From the NCBI RefSeq assembly GCF_014138605.1, contig NZ_JACJHX010000003.1, positions 339,205-403,204 of the forward strand: a DNA stretch of 64,000 nt, in the 5' to 3' direction. The DNA comes from Peribacillus huizhouensis. GTDB taxonomy: Bacteria; Bacillota; Bacilli; Bacillales; DSM-1321. Made by a program: the position numbers and the translations under genes. The notes under the pieces are model-generated. The model searched no databases. It was not told the DNA's origin and worked only from the letters and a program-made list of their open reading frames with translations. Each line of letters starts with the position of its first letter. The stretch's first letter is position 1. This document shows positions 37,677-48,022 of the stretch, piece after piece.

Positions 37677-37701
37677 AGCCTGTCACTGACAGGCTTTTTT
37701 T
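37677..37701 (+). terminator. terminator after the ABC exporter
   Basis: AGCCTGT and ACAGGCT arms with loop CACTG, followed by seven T. Confidence 0.9.
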
Positions 37702-37728
37702 GCGCTTTTTTAGAAGGGGGGTAAGAAT

Positions 37729-37955
37729 TTGGAACTATTTTTACAGCTATTCTTTATTATTATTATCGCAACAAAAATCGCCGGAGTGATTTCAGTGCGG
37801 TTTGGTCAGCCATCTGTATTAGGGAAATTAATCATTGGTGTGATTATTGGTCCAGCAGTATTTGGATGGATACCAGAAACAGATGTTATAAAAGCTCTTA
37901 GTCATATCGGGGTTTTGTTGTTAATGTTTATAGCGAGCCATGAGATGAATCGGCT
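37729..37955 (+). pseudogene. truncated Kef/NhaP-type cation:proton antiporter
   Basis: The first 75 or so codons (LFLQLFFIIIIATKIAG, FGQPSVLGKLIIGVIIGPAVFG, HIGVLLLMFIA) are the N-terminus of a CPA2-type antiporter normally near 380 or more residues. The frame then runs into non-homologous sequence beginning with a hairpin at about 37962, which I read as the left end of an IS200/IS605 element. No downstream part of the antiporter was seen. Confidence 0.8.
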
Positions 37956-38600
37956 TCAGATAGGGCGTGGCTTATGCCACGTTAACGCTCCGACATTTGC
38001 TCAGCCAAACATGTAAAAAAAGTATGAATATCATGCTCTTATTTCCCTTAAACCTTTTAACATATGTTACCATTAGCATGAGATGGTAGATTGGGCAGAC
38101 GTTAAGGATGGTAGGGGATAGGGGATATCTGTACTTCATTCAGAACTCTATTGCATGCGTCAAATATCGCTATAAAGTATGAATGGGTGATAGAGATGTA
38201 AGATGAAAAGAGATGTTGTATCAAATAGAAACAGATCATGGTTTTACCATTTCAGAAATCGAAACCGATTGCTACCCTATTCATCTTCTTATCGACTGCG
38301 CTCCACAACATTCCATTCCAACTATGGTCCATACATGAAAAGGTGTCTCCGCTGAACATGCGTTTCAAGCCATTGAGAAAGTCATGTATGGGAACGGTAA
38401 GAAAGTTCATTTTTGTTCAATGGGTTCATTCTATTCGTTAGAAGAAAAGACAAACAAGGCTAGTTTTCGTTACTTCTCCGAAAACAAACGCATGGAATGG
38501 TTAGGGCTGATCCTGCCTGTCATGATGAAAGATCGAGATGAATACGCACATCTTGCGCTTCAAGATAAAAATAGACTGGCGACAGTTTCAAAAATGGGGG
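37956..38600 (+). mobile_element. IS200/IS605-family relic (TnpA and TnpB fragments)
   Basis: GGCGTGGC-TTAT-GCCACG near 37964 is a subterminal hairpin like those recognised by Y1 transposases. Around 38250-38345 the frame reads CYPIHLLIDCAPQHSIPTMV, matching the HLL region of TnpA (normally HVH; here the first His is changed). From about 38360 it reads HAFQAIEKVMYGNGKKVHF and WLGLILPV...DEYAHLALQDK, like the N-terminal part of TnpB. Both genes are incomplete and the two pieces are nearly joined, so the element is dead. Confidence 0.68.
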
Positions 38601-38607
38601 GATATCT

Positions 38608-39453
38608 ATGGAAACATTACAAATTGGAGATTTTAAGCTGACCTGGTTGAATGGTGGTGTTACTTATATGGATGGCGGCGCCATGTTTGGTGTTGTTCCT
38701 AAACCACTCTGGTCAAAAAAATATCCAGTAAATGATATCAATCAAATTGAATTACGGACCGATCCCATTCTTATTGAAGCTAATGGATTAAAGCTTCTGA
38801 TTGATTCAGGAGTGGGAAATAATCGATTCTCAGAAAAACAAATCCGAAACTATGGTGTAAAAGAAGAATCAAAAGTGGTTGAAGATTTAGCAAAGTTGGG
38901 CCTAAAGACATCTGATATTGATTATGTGTTAATGACGCATTTACATTTTGATCATGTTAGCGGGCTTACTAAGCATATCGGAGAAGAATATGCACCTGTT
39001 TTTGAAAATGCATCGATCATAACATCTGATATTGAATGGGAAGAAATGAAAAATCCAAACATTCGTTCAAGAAATACATATTGGCGGGAAAATTGGGAGG
39101 CTATAGCTCATTTAATTCAACCTTTCAGTACCGCTTTGCAAATAACAAAAGGAATTAAGATGATTCATACAGGCGGTCATAGCGCTGGCCATTCGGTTAT
39201 CATGATCGAAAGCGGCGATGATATGCTCATTCATATGGCTGATATTATGCCAACGCATGCGCATAATAATGTATTATGGGTGCTTGCTTATGATGATTAC
39301 CCAATGAACTCCATCGATCAAAAACAAAAGTGGATGAAAAAAGGACTAGAAAAAAAAGCTTGGTACAGCTTTTATCATGATGCCTACTACCGAGCTGTAA
39401 AATGGGATGAGACGGGTAAAGAAATTGTAGCAGAAGTAAAACGAGTCCGATAA
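38608..39453 (+). CDS. ytnP: metallo-beta-lactamase-fold hydrolase YtnP
   Basis: 281 residues. Zinc motif [11 protein letters not shown] at about 112-122 (HxHxDH), then GGHSAGHS and a later HMADI. B. subtilis YtnP has been described as a lactonase that interferes with streptomycete signalling; the same position before ytzB and ytoP supports the name. The ATG follows a GGGGGGAT site inside the border of the IS relic, so its native promoter may have been replaced. Confidence 0.88.
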   Translation: METLQIGDFKLTWLNGGVTYMDGGAMFGVVPKPLWSKKYPVNDINQIELRTDPILIEANGLKLLIDSGVGNNRFSEKQIRNYGVKEESKVVEDLAKLGLKTSDIDYVLMTHLHFDHVSGLTKHIGEEYAPVFENASIITSDIEWEEMKNPNIRSRNTYWRENWEAIAHLIQPFSTALQITKGIKMIHTGGHSAGHSVIMIESGDDMLIHMADIMPTHAHNNVLWVLAYDDYPMNSIDQKQKWMKKGLEKKAWYSFYHDAYYRAVKWDETGKEIVAEVKRVR

Positions 39454-39469
39454 TGGACGAACGTATATC

Positions 39470-39592
39470 TCATAAGGGACAGACCCTGCAATAATAACAC
39501 GATAAATTGAAACTTAAATCAGTGGGGAGCTCTTCTCCCCCACTGATTGTTAGTCCCTTTCTACTGTCGGTATGAGACCTGACCCTTGTTAT
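39470..39592. repeat. family A element nested in a family B element
   Basis: TAAGGGACAGACCCTGC at 39473 and GAGACCTGACCCTTGTTA at 39574 are family B ends. Between them, at 39507-39560, lies a minimal family A hairpin (ATCAGTGGGGAG...CTCCCCCACTGAT). This suggests insertion of A into B. Confidence 0.6.
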
Positions 39593-39903
39593 TTTTGCGG
39601 TATTAAATCAATGATTGTACCTGAAGCTGCATCTGCAACAAATTCGAATTGTTCTTGGGTATCGTTGATTCTCCTCGTAATGCCACCTTTATACACTTCA
39701 TAATCGAGGTCGTATTTTTGATACGTTTCAGGCTTCATTAAAATCCAAGAACCGTAAATTTTTCCATCCTTCTTAATGGATGCTTTCACAACATCTAATA
39801 TTTTTTCAGGAGAAGGTGGTCCTGATTGTTCCAATACTTGTTTCGTTGCATAGCCTGCAGCAAAACCGGCAGTAACTCCTAGTATTAATGTTTTCCAATT
39901 CAT
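39589..39903 (-). CDS. ytzB: YtzB-like PepSY-domain small protein
   Basis: 104 residues with one N-terminal membrane helix (about 4-21, ILGVTAGFAAGYATKQ) and a C-terminal beta region ending GTIIDLIPQK that fits a PepSY-type fold. B. subtilis ytzB lies next to ytoP as here. Divergent from ytoP. It may modulate peptidases near the membrane, as is proposed for PepSY proteins. Confidence 0.8.
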   Translation of the reverse strand: MNWKTLILGVTAGFAAGYATKQVLEQSGPPSPEKILDVVKASIKKDGKIYGSWILMKPETYQKYDLDYEVYKGGITRRINDTQEQFEFVADAASGTIIDLIPQK

Positions 39904-40129
39904 TCTCTGATCCCCTCCGTTTTCACACGTGTAAATCTACCTCTTAGTATACAAAAGATTGTCATCACTTCCCAATAATTAGTTACCGATATAATCTTCT
40001 ATGGTGTATGTATTCATACTATGCAAATTATTTTATTCTGAGGGCAAAATAATCTGTAAGTGGCAACAAACATCAATTTTCTGTAAAATAGAGGGGTACA
40101 TAATATAGTCAGATTCGAGGTAGAAAAAA

Positions 40130-41203
40130 ATGGATCAAGAAACTTTAGCGTTATTTAGAACGTTGACTGAGTTGCCAGGCACTTCAGGTAATGAACATGC
40201 TGTCAGAAAATTTATGAAATCTGAGCTTGAAAAATATTCAGATGAAATTGTTCAGGATCGACTTGGCAGTATTTTTGGTCTGAAAAAAGGACCAGTAGAT
40301 GGACCAACTGTACTAGTTGCTGGTCATATGGATGAAGTAGGTTTCATGGTCACGTCAATTACGGATAATGGAATGATCCGTTTTCAGCCACTTGGCGGCT
40401 GGTGGAGCCAAGTACTACTTGCGCAACGTGTGCAAATCATTACCGATAATGGTCCAGTTATAGGGGTAATTGGCTCGATTCCACCTCATTTACTTGAGGA
40501 GTCTCAACGCTCAAAACCAATGGATATTAAAAATATGCTGATTGATATCGGTGCCGACGATAAAGAAGATGCGATGAAAATCGGCATTATCCCAGGTCAA
40601 CAAATTGTCCCAATTTGTCCATTTACACCGATGGCAAATGAAAAGAAAATTCTTGCAAAATCATGGGATAACCGCTACGGATGCGGTCTAGCCATCGAAC
40701 TTTTGAAAGACGTACAAGGGGAGACGTTACCAAATAATCTATATTCAGGAGCAACGGTTCAAGAAGAAGTGGGTCTTCGCGGTGCACAGACTTCTGCATT
40801 TATGATTAAACCAGATATTTTCTTCGCATTGGATGCGAGTCCAGCAAATGATATGTCCGGTAATAAATCTGAATTTGGACAGTTAGGAAAAGGAGCACTA
40901 TTAAGAATCCTTGACCGTACGATGGTAACGCATAAAGGGATGCGTGAATTTATTTTAGATACAGCAGAAACCCATTCCATTCCTTATCAATATTTCGTAT
41001 CACAAGGTGGTACAGACGCAGGACGTGTGCATCAAGCGAATGAAGGAATACCAAGTGGAGTAATTGGCATCTGCTCAAGATATATCCACACAGCGGCTTC
41101 TATGATCCATATAGACGATTATGCAGCAGCACGTGAGCTAATTGGGAAATTAGTGCGTGCTTGTGATAAAACGACGCTTGAAAGTATTCTAAATAACGGG
41201 TAA
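40130..41203 (+). CDS. ytoP: M42-family glutamyl aminopeptidase YtoP
   Basis: 357 residues. The binuclear metal site is marked by [30 protein letters not shown] and a C-terminal HTAASMIHI. It trims N-terminal residues from peptides in the cytoplasm as large oligomers. The next gene begins within 20 bp, suggesting cotranscription. Confidence 0.92.
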   Translation: MDQETLALFRTLTELPGTSGNEHAVRKFMKSELEKYSDEIVQDRLGSIFGLKKGPVDGPTVLVAGHMDEVGFMVTSITDNGMIRFQPLGGWWSQVLLAQRVQIITDNGPVIGVIGSIPPHLLEESQRSKPMDIKNMLIDIGADDKEDAMKIGIIPGQQIVPICPFTPMANEKKILAKSWDNRYGCGLAIELLKDVQGETLPNNLYSGATVQEEVGLRGAQTSAFMIKPDIFFALDASPANDMSGNKSEFGQLGKGALLRILDRTMVTHKGMREFILDTAETHSIPYQYFVSQGGTDAGRVHQANEGIPSGVIGICSRYIHTAASMIHIDDYAAARELIGKLVRACDKTTLESILNNG

Positions 41204-41221
41204 AGGTGATTGAGAGGTACG

Positions 41222-41746
41222 ATGTTACGAATTGTAGTCGGGAGTCATAACCCGGCAAAAGTGCAAGCAGTCAAGAATGTATTTAAAGGAGAACGTGTTG
41301 AAATCATATCCTTAAACGTTGCTTCTGGTGTACAAGATCAGCCTTTTTCTGATGAGGAAACGATTGAAGGCGCGATAAATCGGGCTCGAAATGGGTTAAC
41401 CGAAAGCGATGCACAAATTGGAATAGGTCTTGAAGGTGGAGTGGTCGAAACAAAACACGGACTGTTTCTCTGTAATTGGGGAGCTTTAGCAGTGCGGGAA
41501 TCATCAGATGTGTTCATTGCAGGCGGTGCGAGAATATTGCTGCCAGATACAGTTGCCAATAGACTGCTTGCTGGAGAAGAGCTTGGGCCGGTTATGGATG
41601 AATTTACAAATCGTGCTGGAATTCGAAAAAAAGAAGGCGCGATTGGCGTATTTACAAACGAACGAATCACCCGAGCAGATATGTTCAGCCATATTATGAA
41701 CATGTTAGTTGGGCAGTATGAATATAAAATCGGGCAACAGCGATAA
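41222..41746 (+). CDS. inosine/xanthosine triphosphatase, DUF84 (YjjX) family
   Basis: About 174 residues. The start LRIVVGSHNPAKVQAV and the GIGLEGGVV, GAIGVFTNERITRADMF motifs are typical of DUF84 NTPases that remove non-canonical purine nucleotides. ATG 41222 follows GAGAGG; TTG 41210 is an alternative. A second, decayed copy is at 43294-43734. The stop codon lies within the first bases of a long family A element. Confidence 0.9.
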   Translation: MLRIVVGSHNPAKVQAVKNVFKGERVEIISLNVASGVQDQPFSDEETIEGAINRARNGLTESDAQIGIGLEGGVVETKHGLFLCNWGALAVRESSDVFIAGGARILLPDTVANRLLAGEELGPVMDEFTNRAGIRKKEGAIGVFTNERITRADMFSHIMNMLVGQYEYKIGQQR

Positions 41747-42064
41747 AGTGAAACTTCCATCAGTGAGGGGCCTCATTCCCCACTGATGGTTAGTCCCGTT
41801 CTACTGTCGCTAAGATCTTTGCTTTCGCTTCGATCAATCGACAGTACGAACCCGATTCAACGAACTCAGACTAAGTACGCCGCGTCCTGCGGCCACGTCT
41901 GAGTGACCCACATCCTGTGGGCCTCAACTAAACCTCTGCTCACGCATCGGTAAGTTTCACTGTATCTCACCAATCGGGCTTTTAGGGGCAGTTAGTCCTC
42001 CACCTACATTCTTTGTACCTCATAAGCTTGAGGTGGGGGTCTTACTGCCCGTTAATGCGGGATA
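41744..42064 (-). repeat. family A long repeat element, about 320 bp
   Basis: From TAAAGTGAAACTTCCATCAG to TTACTGCCCGTTAATGCGGG-ATAA. Nearly identical to 43732-44050 and related in reverse to 12297-12657. Internal hairpins include CAGTGAGGGGCC/CCCCACTG and CGCGTCCTGCGGCC. It starts exactly at the stop codon of the DUF84 gene. The short repeat CGAAATCGAAAAATATGC follows at 42116. Confidence 0.85.
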
Positions 42065-42280
42065 ATTTTAGTAAAGTTCTTTCTTCGGAATGGAGGAAGA
42101 GCTTTTTTATGCGTCGAAATCGAAAAATATGCATCAAAGTAATCTTTCGATGAGCGATTGAGCTTGCCCTTATGCCCCGTTAATCACAAGAGCCCAAGGA
42201 GATGAGAGGGACTAGGTACTGCCTTGTCCTTTTGTCGAAGCATAAGTGAAAAACCTATATTTTTGAATTTATTAGCTCTA

Positions 42281-42316
42281 GTCCTATACACTTTAGCTTC
42301 CACCTGCATTATATAA
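42281..42316 (+). promoter_or_regulatory. sigma-K-like promoter motif, site 1 of 5
   Basis: GTCCTATAC at 42281 and GCATTATATAA at 42306, 25 bp apart, precede the appendage-like gene. The AC of the first box lies 17 bp before CATTATATA, close to the sigma-K pattern AC-N16-CATANNNTA. GTCCTATAC also resembles a GerE box. Confidence 0.6.
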
Positions 42317-42362
42317 CAGGAGAGACACAGTATAGTGTCAGCATGAAAGGAAGATGAGAGAA

Positions 42363-42824
42363 ATGACTTTTGTTTCAAGGTCAGATTATAACGAAAATTA
42401 TCGAGGGAAAGACGATTGCAAAGATCGTGAAAGAAAAGACGATAAGAACAATCAATGTTTTATTGCTACTCAAATTTCGAATCCAAATATTTCTGTCCCA
42501 GCGGGTGCAGAAAAATTGGTTTATGAGAATTTTACAAAAAATCACAATAAAGCAACGATGAATTTGCAATCTTCTGAACCAATTGGCGGTGGTGATGCTC
42601 ATACATTAATAGTAACGATTACAACAAGAAGAAAAAAAGGTTGTGACAAACAGATTGTAAGAGTTATTGATCCCCAAGATGTAGTATCATTTACAGTTGA
42701 GAATTTAAAACGAGTTGTTGTCACTGGAGGCGCTGCTCCTGGAAGGCTTACCGCAAATATTACATTAACCATGTGTATCTGCTGTAATGAAAATGAAGAT
42801 GACAAGCATGATTGTTGCTACTGA
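42363..42824 (+). CDS. Cys-rich spore-appendage-like protein, one domain
   Basis: 153 residues. A charged N-terminal tail (about 1-32) is followed by one copy of a beta-rich domain: NNQCFIATQ, YENFTKNHNKA, TRRKKGCDKQ, VVSFTVENLKRVVVTG and the end MCICCNENEDD. The pattern of an early Cys, a FTVE.L segment and a terminal FCI-type strand recalls the Ena/DUF3992 endospore appendage fold, by eye only. It lies alone, bracketed by the two DUF84 copies, about 11.6 kb before its relatives. Start chosen after AAAGGAAGATGAG. Confidence 0.62.
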   Translation: MTFVSRSDYNENYRGKDDCKDRERKDDKNNQCFIATQISNPNISVPAGAEKLVYENFTKNHNKATMNLQSSEPIGGGDAHTLIVTITTRRKKGCDKQIVRVIDPQDVVSFTVENLKRVVVTGGAAPGRLTANITLTMCICCNENEDDKHDCCY

Positions 42825-43139
42825 GCATTCACAGATTAGGTCAGTGATAATTTGAATGATATACTGGAATAACCCATTTTGTATTTGTCAATTCAACATT
42901 CCCACACTTAATCATTTAAAACTCCTAATATTCAAATATTTACATTTGTTTAGTGGGCTGACCATAAATAAATAGGAGTATTCCCAATTGATCTTCTAAT
43001 TCTCTTTTTCCTCGCGTGATTTTCAATCTGTTCTTTAAGATGTCTAATTCCTTTCTCGACAGCTATCCCTTTCCATCAATAGGCTCCTATTTTTGAAAAA
43101 TTCGTAGAGTTCTTTCAGCGACGCTTTTTTTATTGATTG

Positions 43140-43293
43140 ATTAACAATGAAACAGTAACCACACCTTATATCCCTCTTTATAGGCCTTCATCCCGAGGCC
43201 TATGGCCATGTGGCTTTTACCGGTATCAGGGTTTCCTGCTAAGATGATGTTTCTGCTTGGCTGAAATACTCCTACTTTTAAATAAAACAAGGT
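43140..43293 (-). pseudogene. IstB helper ATPase fragment (IS21 family)
   Basis: On the minus strand the frame reads FYLKVGVFQPSRNIIL then AGNPDTGKSHMAIGLGMKAY and KEGYKVW, the Walker A region of IstB. Stops follow within about 10 codons. Only a fraction of the roughly 250-residue protein remains, and no IstA was found. It abuts the decayed DUF84 copy at about 43294. Confidence 0.75.
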
Positions 43294-43734
43294 TGCTATT
43301 GTAGTCGGAAGTCATAACCCAGCAAAGGTGCAAGCAGTACAGCATGCATTTAAAGGGGAACATGCTGAAATCTGTCTCTTTAAACGTTGCACCTGGTGTA
43401 CAAGAACAGCCTTTTTCTGATGAAGAAACGATTGAAGGTACGATGAATCGGGCTCGAAATGATTTAACTGAAAGTGATACACAAATTGGAATAGGACTTG
43501 AAGGTGGAATGGTCGAAATAAAACATGGGTTGTTCCTCTATAATTGGGGTGCTCTTGCAGTCCGGTAATCATCAGATGTGTTCATTGTTGGCGGTGCGAG
43601 AATATTGCGTGCCGGAAAAAAAGGAAGGCGCGATTGTATTTACATATGAACGCATCACCCGAGCAGACATGTTCAGCCATATTATGAACATGTTAGTTGG
43701 GCAGAATGAATATAAAATTGGACAACGACGATAA
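43294..43734 (+). pseudogene. second, decayed copy of the DUF84 gene
   Basis: The DNA matches 41230-41746 at roughly 85-90% by eye (GTAGTCGGAAGTCATAACCC, CCTTTTTCTGATGA, AATCATCAGATGTGTTCATT). It has lost the start, carries frameshifts (one near 43370), a stop near 43566 and a deletion of about 75 bp near 43610. The product cannot be made. Confidence 0.88.
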
Positions 43735-44050
43735 AGTGAAACTTCCATCAGTGGGGGGCCTCATTTCCCCTGATGGTTAGTCCCGTTCTACTGTCGCTAA
43801 GATCTTTGCTTTCGCTTCGATCAATCGACAGTACGAACCCGATTCAACGAACTCAGACTAAGTACGCCGCGTCCTGCGGCCACGTCTGAGTGACCCACAT
43901 CCTGTGGGCCTCAACTAAACCTCTGCTCACGCATCGGTAAGTTTCACTGTATCTCACCAATCAGGCTTTTAGGGGCATAGTCCTCTACCTCCATTCTTTG
44001 TACCTCATAAGCTTGAGGTGGGGGTCTTACTGCCCGTTAATGCGGGATAA
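43732..44050 (-). repeat. family A long repeat element, duplicate of 41744-42064
   Basis: Only a few scattered differences from the first copy over about 320 bp, a much higher identity than the adjoining DUF84 copies show. It is followed by the diverged short repeat at 44090-44120. Confidence 0.85.
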
Positions 44051-44159
44051 TTTTAGTAAAGTTTTTTCTTGGAATGGAGGAAGAGCTTTTTTTGCGTCAA
44101 ATTCTAAAATATGCTTCAAAGTAATATTACGAAGAGCTATCGAGCCTGCTCAAAAAGAA

Positions 44160-44212
44160 AAAAGGGTCTGACCTCACAGTCTATTCACGATAAATAATGT
44201 AAGGTCAGACTT
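44160..44212. repeat. family B hairpin repeat, shortened
   Basis: AAAAGGGTCTGACCTCACAGTC on the left and AAGGTCAGACTTGC on the right; it lies after the end of the minus-strand chemoreceptor gene. Confidence 0.6.
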
Positions 44213-44252
44213 GCAATGTTAAGCCTATCTCTTCTATGTCCAGTACGTTTTT

Positions 44253-46304
44253 CTATCGCTTGAGGAACTTAAGTTTTTTAGTTCGTCTTGCTTTCTTTTT
44301 CTTATCAGAAGGTATGCCGTTGGCTTCTTCCTCAAGATTAAATTGTGAAACGACTGTTTGTAAATCAGCTGCGATACGGCTTAGTTCTGATGCTGCTTCA
44401 CTAACTTGAGTAATCGCCATTAATTGGCCTTCACTTGATGCACTTACTTCTTGTGAAGCGGCGGTAGCTTGCTCTGATACTTGATACACATCTCCCATTT
44501 TTTGAACGAGGATCGTATTTGCGCTTTGGACATCACGTATGGAATATTGGATTGTACTAATTTTCAAGCTGATTCGTTCTACATGTTGAACGATATTTTC
44601 AAATGCGCTTTTTGTATAGTCCACAGAATTACTTTGAATCGTTTTATATTCATTGAATTTCTTCGATTCAATCATTAGTGCTTTCATTTGTTCATTCATT
44701 GTATGGATGACGTTTTGAATGCTTTGGGCTTCATGCTTAGATCGTTCCGCAAGCTTTCGTACTTCGTTTGCCACGACATTAAATCCTCTGCCTGCATCCC
44801 CGGCTCGGGCAGATTCGATGGCAGCATTTAAGGCAAGAAGATTAGTGTTCTCAGCAATTTCTTGGATTGTTCCAACGATACCTGATATTGCAAGTGATTT
44901 TTCAGATGCACTTTGAATTTGCATCGTCAAGTGTGAAGCCAAATCTAGGAATTGTTCAGATGTTTCCTGGAGGCTTGCGACAGTATTCAGTCCTTCATGC
45001 CCTTCATACTCCGTTTGTTTAGCCTCAATAACAATTTCCTCACTGATCAATTCTGTTTCTGAGATAGACTTCGTAACCTTTTGCAAAATATCATTGCTCT
45101 CCTCAAGCTCTAAAGATTGCAATGTCGCTCCTGATGCAACTTGTTTAATCGCTGCATTTACTTGATTGGATTGAGCTGAAGTTTCTTCAGAAATAGCGGC
45201 TAGATTTTGTGAAGAAGAGTTCAACTGATCAGCTGAATTTCTAACTTCGAGTAAAGTTTGTTTAACTTTTTCAGCCATTTTATTGAAAGTTGAAGCTAAA
45301 CTCATCATTTCATCTTTTCGTGTGATGGGTACTTGGTAAGCCAGATTCCCGTTGCCGATTTTATCTGCTCCGTCTTCTAAAGCAAATATAGAATTCCGTA
45401 TCGATGCCATTAAAAAATAGCCTGTGGTCGAAAGAATGACTACAATAATAATACTGATTACGACAAGAGAAATAGTTATCCACTTAATCTTTTCTTCATT
45501 TGCTCGGTTTAATTTAGTTTCGTGATCATGTACAATGGCTTCTAAATCAGAAGCGGAGTCTTCAACTGTGCGGGCTGTTGTATCAAAGGCCATCGTCATT
45601 GTTGCTGTATCCAGATAGGTTTTCACGATCGATCTCATTGGATCTCTATAATTATTTAGTTGAACAATTAGGGCCTCTTTTTGCAACGGAGAAATGGATA
45701 AACTAGCAATTGTATTTTCCAAGTCATTCATCTGTGAAGAATATTCTGTATTAGCACTGGTTTCTTTTGTTGCTAAATATTGTCTTTCGAATAGACGAGT
45801 AATGGAAAATTGGTTGAAAAGTTCTTGGTGATTCGATTGCAAAAGCAACTCAGCCACTTTTACCCCGCTACTTTCAAGCTCTGCTTGAAGGCCTTCTGTG
45901 TTGGAGTAGCCTATTTTTTCATATAGCTGGACGATTTGCTTAAAGCTATTTTTGTAATCTTTAACATAATCCTCAATCTTTTCGAATTGCTGAACGATGT
46001 CAGGATATGAGCGGTATTCTGCTTTTAATGATGCAGATGTATCGATAATCTTACCGGCACGTTCGAATACAAACCTTGCATTGGATGCTTTAGGATTTTT
46101 CAAATATTGTCTCTCGAATTTTCGTATATCCGCCATTTGATATTTAAGATCCTTACTATCATGGATAGCTTGATTGAGAATTATCTGCTCTTCTCGAACG
46201 TTATTTTGCATGCCCATTGCGACCATGTTAAATACTATTAACAAAAGAACGCTAACTAATGATATGAAAATAATAAGTCCGATCTTTGCTTTAATTGTCT
46301 TCAT
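44253..46304 (-). CDS. methyl-accepting chemotaxis protein
   Basis: 683 residues: membrane helix about 8-30, extracellular helical sensor about 31-268 (contains the paired FERQYL repeats of an HBM-like bimodular domain), second helix about 270-300, HAMP about 305-360, signalling domain about 370-660. The hairpin tip reads [22 protein letters not shown]. It feeds CheA/CheW. The C-terminus is Lys/Arg-rich. The ligand cannot be inferred. It is a single gene inserted between the duplicated segment and ytpP. Confidence 0.92.
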   Translation of the reverse strand: MKTIKAKIGLIIFISLVSVLLLIVFNMVAMGMQNNVREEQIILNQAIHDSKDLKYQMADIRKFERQYLKNPKASNARFVFERAGKIIDTSASLKAEYRSYPDIVQQFEKIEDYVKDYKNSFKQIVQLYEKIGYSNTEGLQAELESSGVKVAELLLQSNHQELFNQFSITRLFERQYLATKETSANTEYSSQMNDLENTIASLSISPLQKEALIVQLNNYRDPMRSIVKTYLDTATMTMAFDTTARTVEDSASDLEAIVHDHETKLNRANEEKIKWITISLVVISIIIVVILSTTGYFLMASIRNSIFALEDGADKIGNGNLAYQVPITRKDEMMSLASTFNKMAEKVKQTLLEVRNSADQLNSSSQNLAAISEETSAQSNQVNAAIKQVASGATLQSLELEESNDILQKVTKSISETELISEEIVIEAKQTEYEGHEGLNTVASLQETSEQFLDLASHLTMQIQSASEKSLAISGIVGTIQEIAENTNLLALNAAIESARAGDAGRGFNVVANEVRKLAERSKHEAQSIQNVIHTMNEQMKALMIESKKFNEYKTIQSNSVDYTKSAFENIVQHVERISLKISTIQYSIRDVQSANTILVQKMGDVYQVSEQATAASQEVSASSEGQLMAITQVSEAASELSRIAADLQTVVSQFNLEEEANGIPSDKKKKARRTKKLKFLKR

Positions 46305-46578
46305 GAACTTCCTCTCTTTCTAAAACATTAGGTACAAAGTATGTACTATGCTATTTCAATATAAGAAATATTTACTATATTATAGAATTTTTAGTAGTTG
46401 ATAACAATAGAAAGTTGTTTAAGACGGAAGACTGGTAACAAGGAAACCTCGAAGGAGTGGGTCTATAGACTTTGTTTATCGTCGGTTTGTATTTCTTCTC
46501 ATATTAACTGAAAGCAAATTTGCGTATTGTTGGTTTATCGTGAAGTAGTTTGGTATCATCAAAATAAGAGATGAGAGC

Positions 46579-46648
46579 TAAAGTGAAACTTCCCCCAGTG
46601 GAGTGTAGTTCACCACTTGGGATCTTACTGCCCGTTAATGCGGGTTAA
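46579..46648 (-). repeat. family A repeat, minimal form
   Basis: TAAAGTGAAACTTCCCCCAG joined through a 20-bp hairpin to CTTACTGCCCGTTAATGCGG. It is located 27 bp before ytpP. The remainder of 46305-46675 is AT-rich with no gene. Confidence 0.7.
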
Positions 46649-46675
46649 ATTTAGTGAATAAATGGAGGGAATAAA

Positions 46676-46987
46676 ATGAAGAACTTAGAATCTATGGAGC
46701 AATTTACAACGTTAAAAAATGAAGGGAAACATATTTTTTTGTTTTCAGCAGACTGGTGTGGAGATTGTCGAGTAATTGAACCTGTTTTACCAGGTATTGA
46801 AGCTGCGTATCCAGATTATACTTTCGTACATATAGACCGTGATAAATTTATTGATCTATGTGTTGAAAACGATGTTTTTGGTATTCCAAGCTTTATTGCG
46901 TATGACAATGGAAAAGAGTTAGGGCGTTTTGTTAGTAAAGACCGTAAAACCGAGCAAGAAATTAAAGATTTTATTGAATCGTTATAA
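46676..46987 (+). CDS. ytpP: thioredoxin-like protein YtpP
   Basis: 103 residues, thioredoxin fold with active site WCGDC (about 27-31) and cis-Pro FGIPSF. The motif WCGDC differs from WCGPC of general thioredoxin. Same neighbour (ytpQ) as in B. subtilis. A GGAGGG site precedes the ATG. Cytoplasmic reductase, partner unknown. Confidence 0.9.
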   Translation: MKNLESMEQFTTLKNEGKHIFLFSADWCGDCRVIEPVLPGIEAAYPDYTFVHIDRDKFIDLCVENDVFGIPSFIAYDNGKELGRFVSKDRKTEQEIKDFIESL

Positions 46988-47015
46988 TGTTTAAACACGT
47001 TAGATGCGCTTAATC

Positions 47016-47126
47016 ACAATGGTGGCGGTGCGAAGCCGGAATTCGAAATATTTTTCAATAATTTAGGTATATTTGATATAAAGATTGACTATATAATCAA
47101 GTTGCGAAGCCCCGCCCCATGTCCTT
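47016..47126 (+). repeat. family C intergenic repeat, about 110 bp
   Basis: Starts CACAATGGTGGCGGTGCGAAG and ends GCGAAGCCCCGCCCCATGTCC. It separates ytpP from ytpQ, which are adjacent in related genomes. Confidence 0.75.
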
Positions 47127-47146
47127 AAAGGAGTGAAGTTTTCTGG

Positions 47147-47953
47147 ATGAAAATGGATAGTAAGCAGATCATGAAACTTATGAAAGAGCGGCTAGGGTCG
47201 GAAAACCGCAGCTATGCTTTCGATCATAAGACAGATGTTCTTCGAATTGAAAACACGGTAACTGGAAAAGGAATTTCGGTCGAGTTGCCGAAAATCGTGG
47301 CAAATTGGGAAATTTCAAAAGAAAAAGCCATTGATGAAGTAGTATATTACGTTGAGGAAGCCTTGCTGGTCATGGGAGAAGATCATACGTTGACAGGGAA
47401 GGAAAAAAGCATCTTTCCAGTCATTCGCTCCACCTCATTTCCAAAAGAAGCGACTGTTGGAAATCCGTTTTTATTTGATGAACATACAGCAGAAACTCGG
47501 ATTCTGTATGCTCTGGACTTAGGAAATACATACCGACTTATCGACCGGCAGATGTTAGAGAAAGAGGGGTGGGAACCTGAGCGAATTCGGCAAATTGCCA
47601 AGTTTAACGTCCGATCGCTCAAAACCCCTTTGAAATCTGATACCGTTGCAGGCAATACATTCTATTTCTTGAATACGAATGACGGCTACGACGCAAGCCG
47701 TATCCTTAACGACACGTGGTTAAAAGAAATGAAGAAAACAATGAAAGGTGAAATGGCCATTAGCATTCCGCATCAGGATGTCATCATTATCGCCGATGTT
47801 GAAAATGATACGGGCTATGATGTACTTGCACAAATGGCAATGAGCTTTTTTGCAAGCGGCCATGTCCCGATTACCGCTCTTTCCTTTTTATACGAAAATG
47901 ATGAATTAGAGCCAATCTTCATACTAGGTAAAAATAAAAAGAGAAGCGAATAA
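47147..47953 (+). CDS. ytpQ: DUF1444 protein YtpQ
   Basis: 268 residues, the usual length for this family ([14 protein letters not shown] start, [13 protein letters not shown] near the end). No catalytic residues are recognised. Order ytpP-ytpQ-sftA is as in B. subtilis except that ytpR, normally next, is absent and replaced by repeats at 48021-48316. Confidence 0.85.
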   Translation: MKMDSKQIMKLMKERLGSENRSYAFDHKTDVLRIENTVTGKGISVELPKIVANWEISKEKAIDEVVYYVEEALLVMGEDHTLTGKEKSIFPVIRSTSFPKEATVGNPFLFDEHTAETRILYALDLGNTYRLIDRQMLEKEGWEPERIRQIAKFNVRSLKTPLKSDTVAGNTFYFLNTNDGYDASRILNDTWLKEMKKTMKGEMAISIPHQDVIIIADVENDTGYDVLAQMAMSFFASGHVPITALSFLYENDELEPIFILGKNKKRSE

Positions 47954-47974
47954 TCAAGCAAAATCTAATAAAAT

Positions 47975-48022
47975 GCACATTCTGACAGTGAGACATCACT
48001 GGTCGGGATGTGCTTCTTTTTT
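47975..48022 (+). terminator. terminator after ytpQ
   Basis: GCACATTCTGAC at 47975 pairs with GTCGGGATGTGC at 48002, followed by TTCTTTTTT. Confidence 0.8.
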
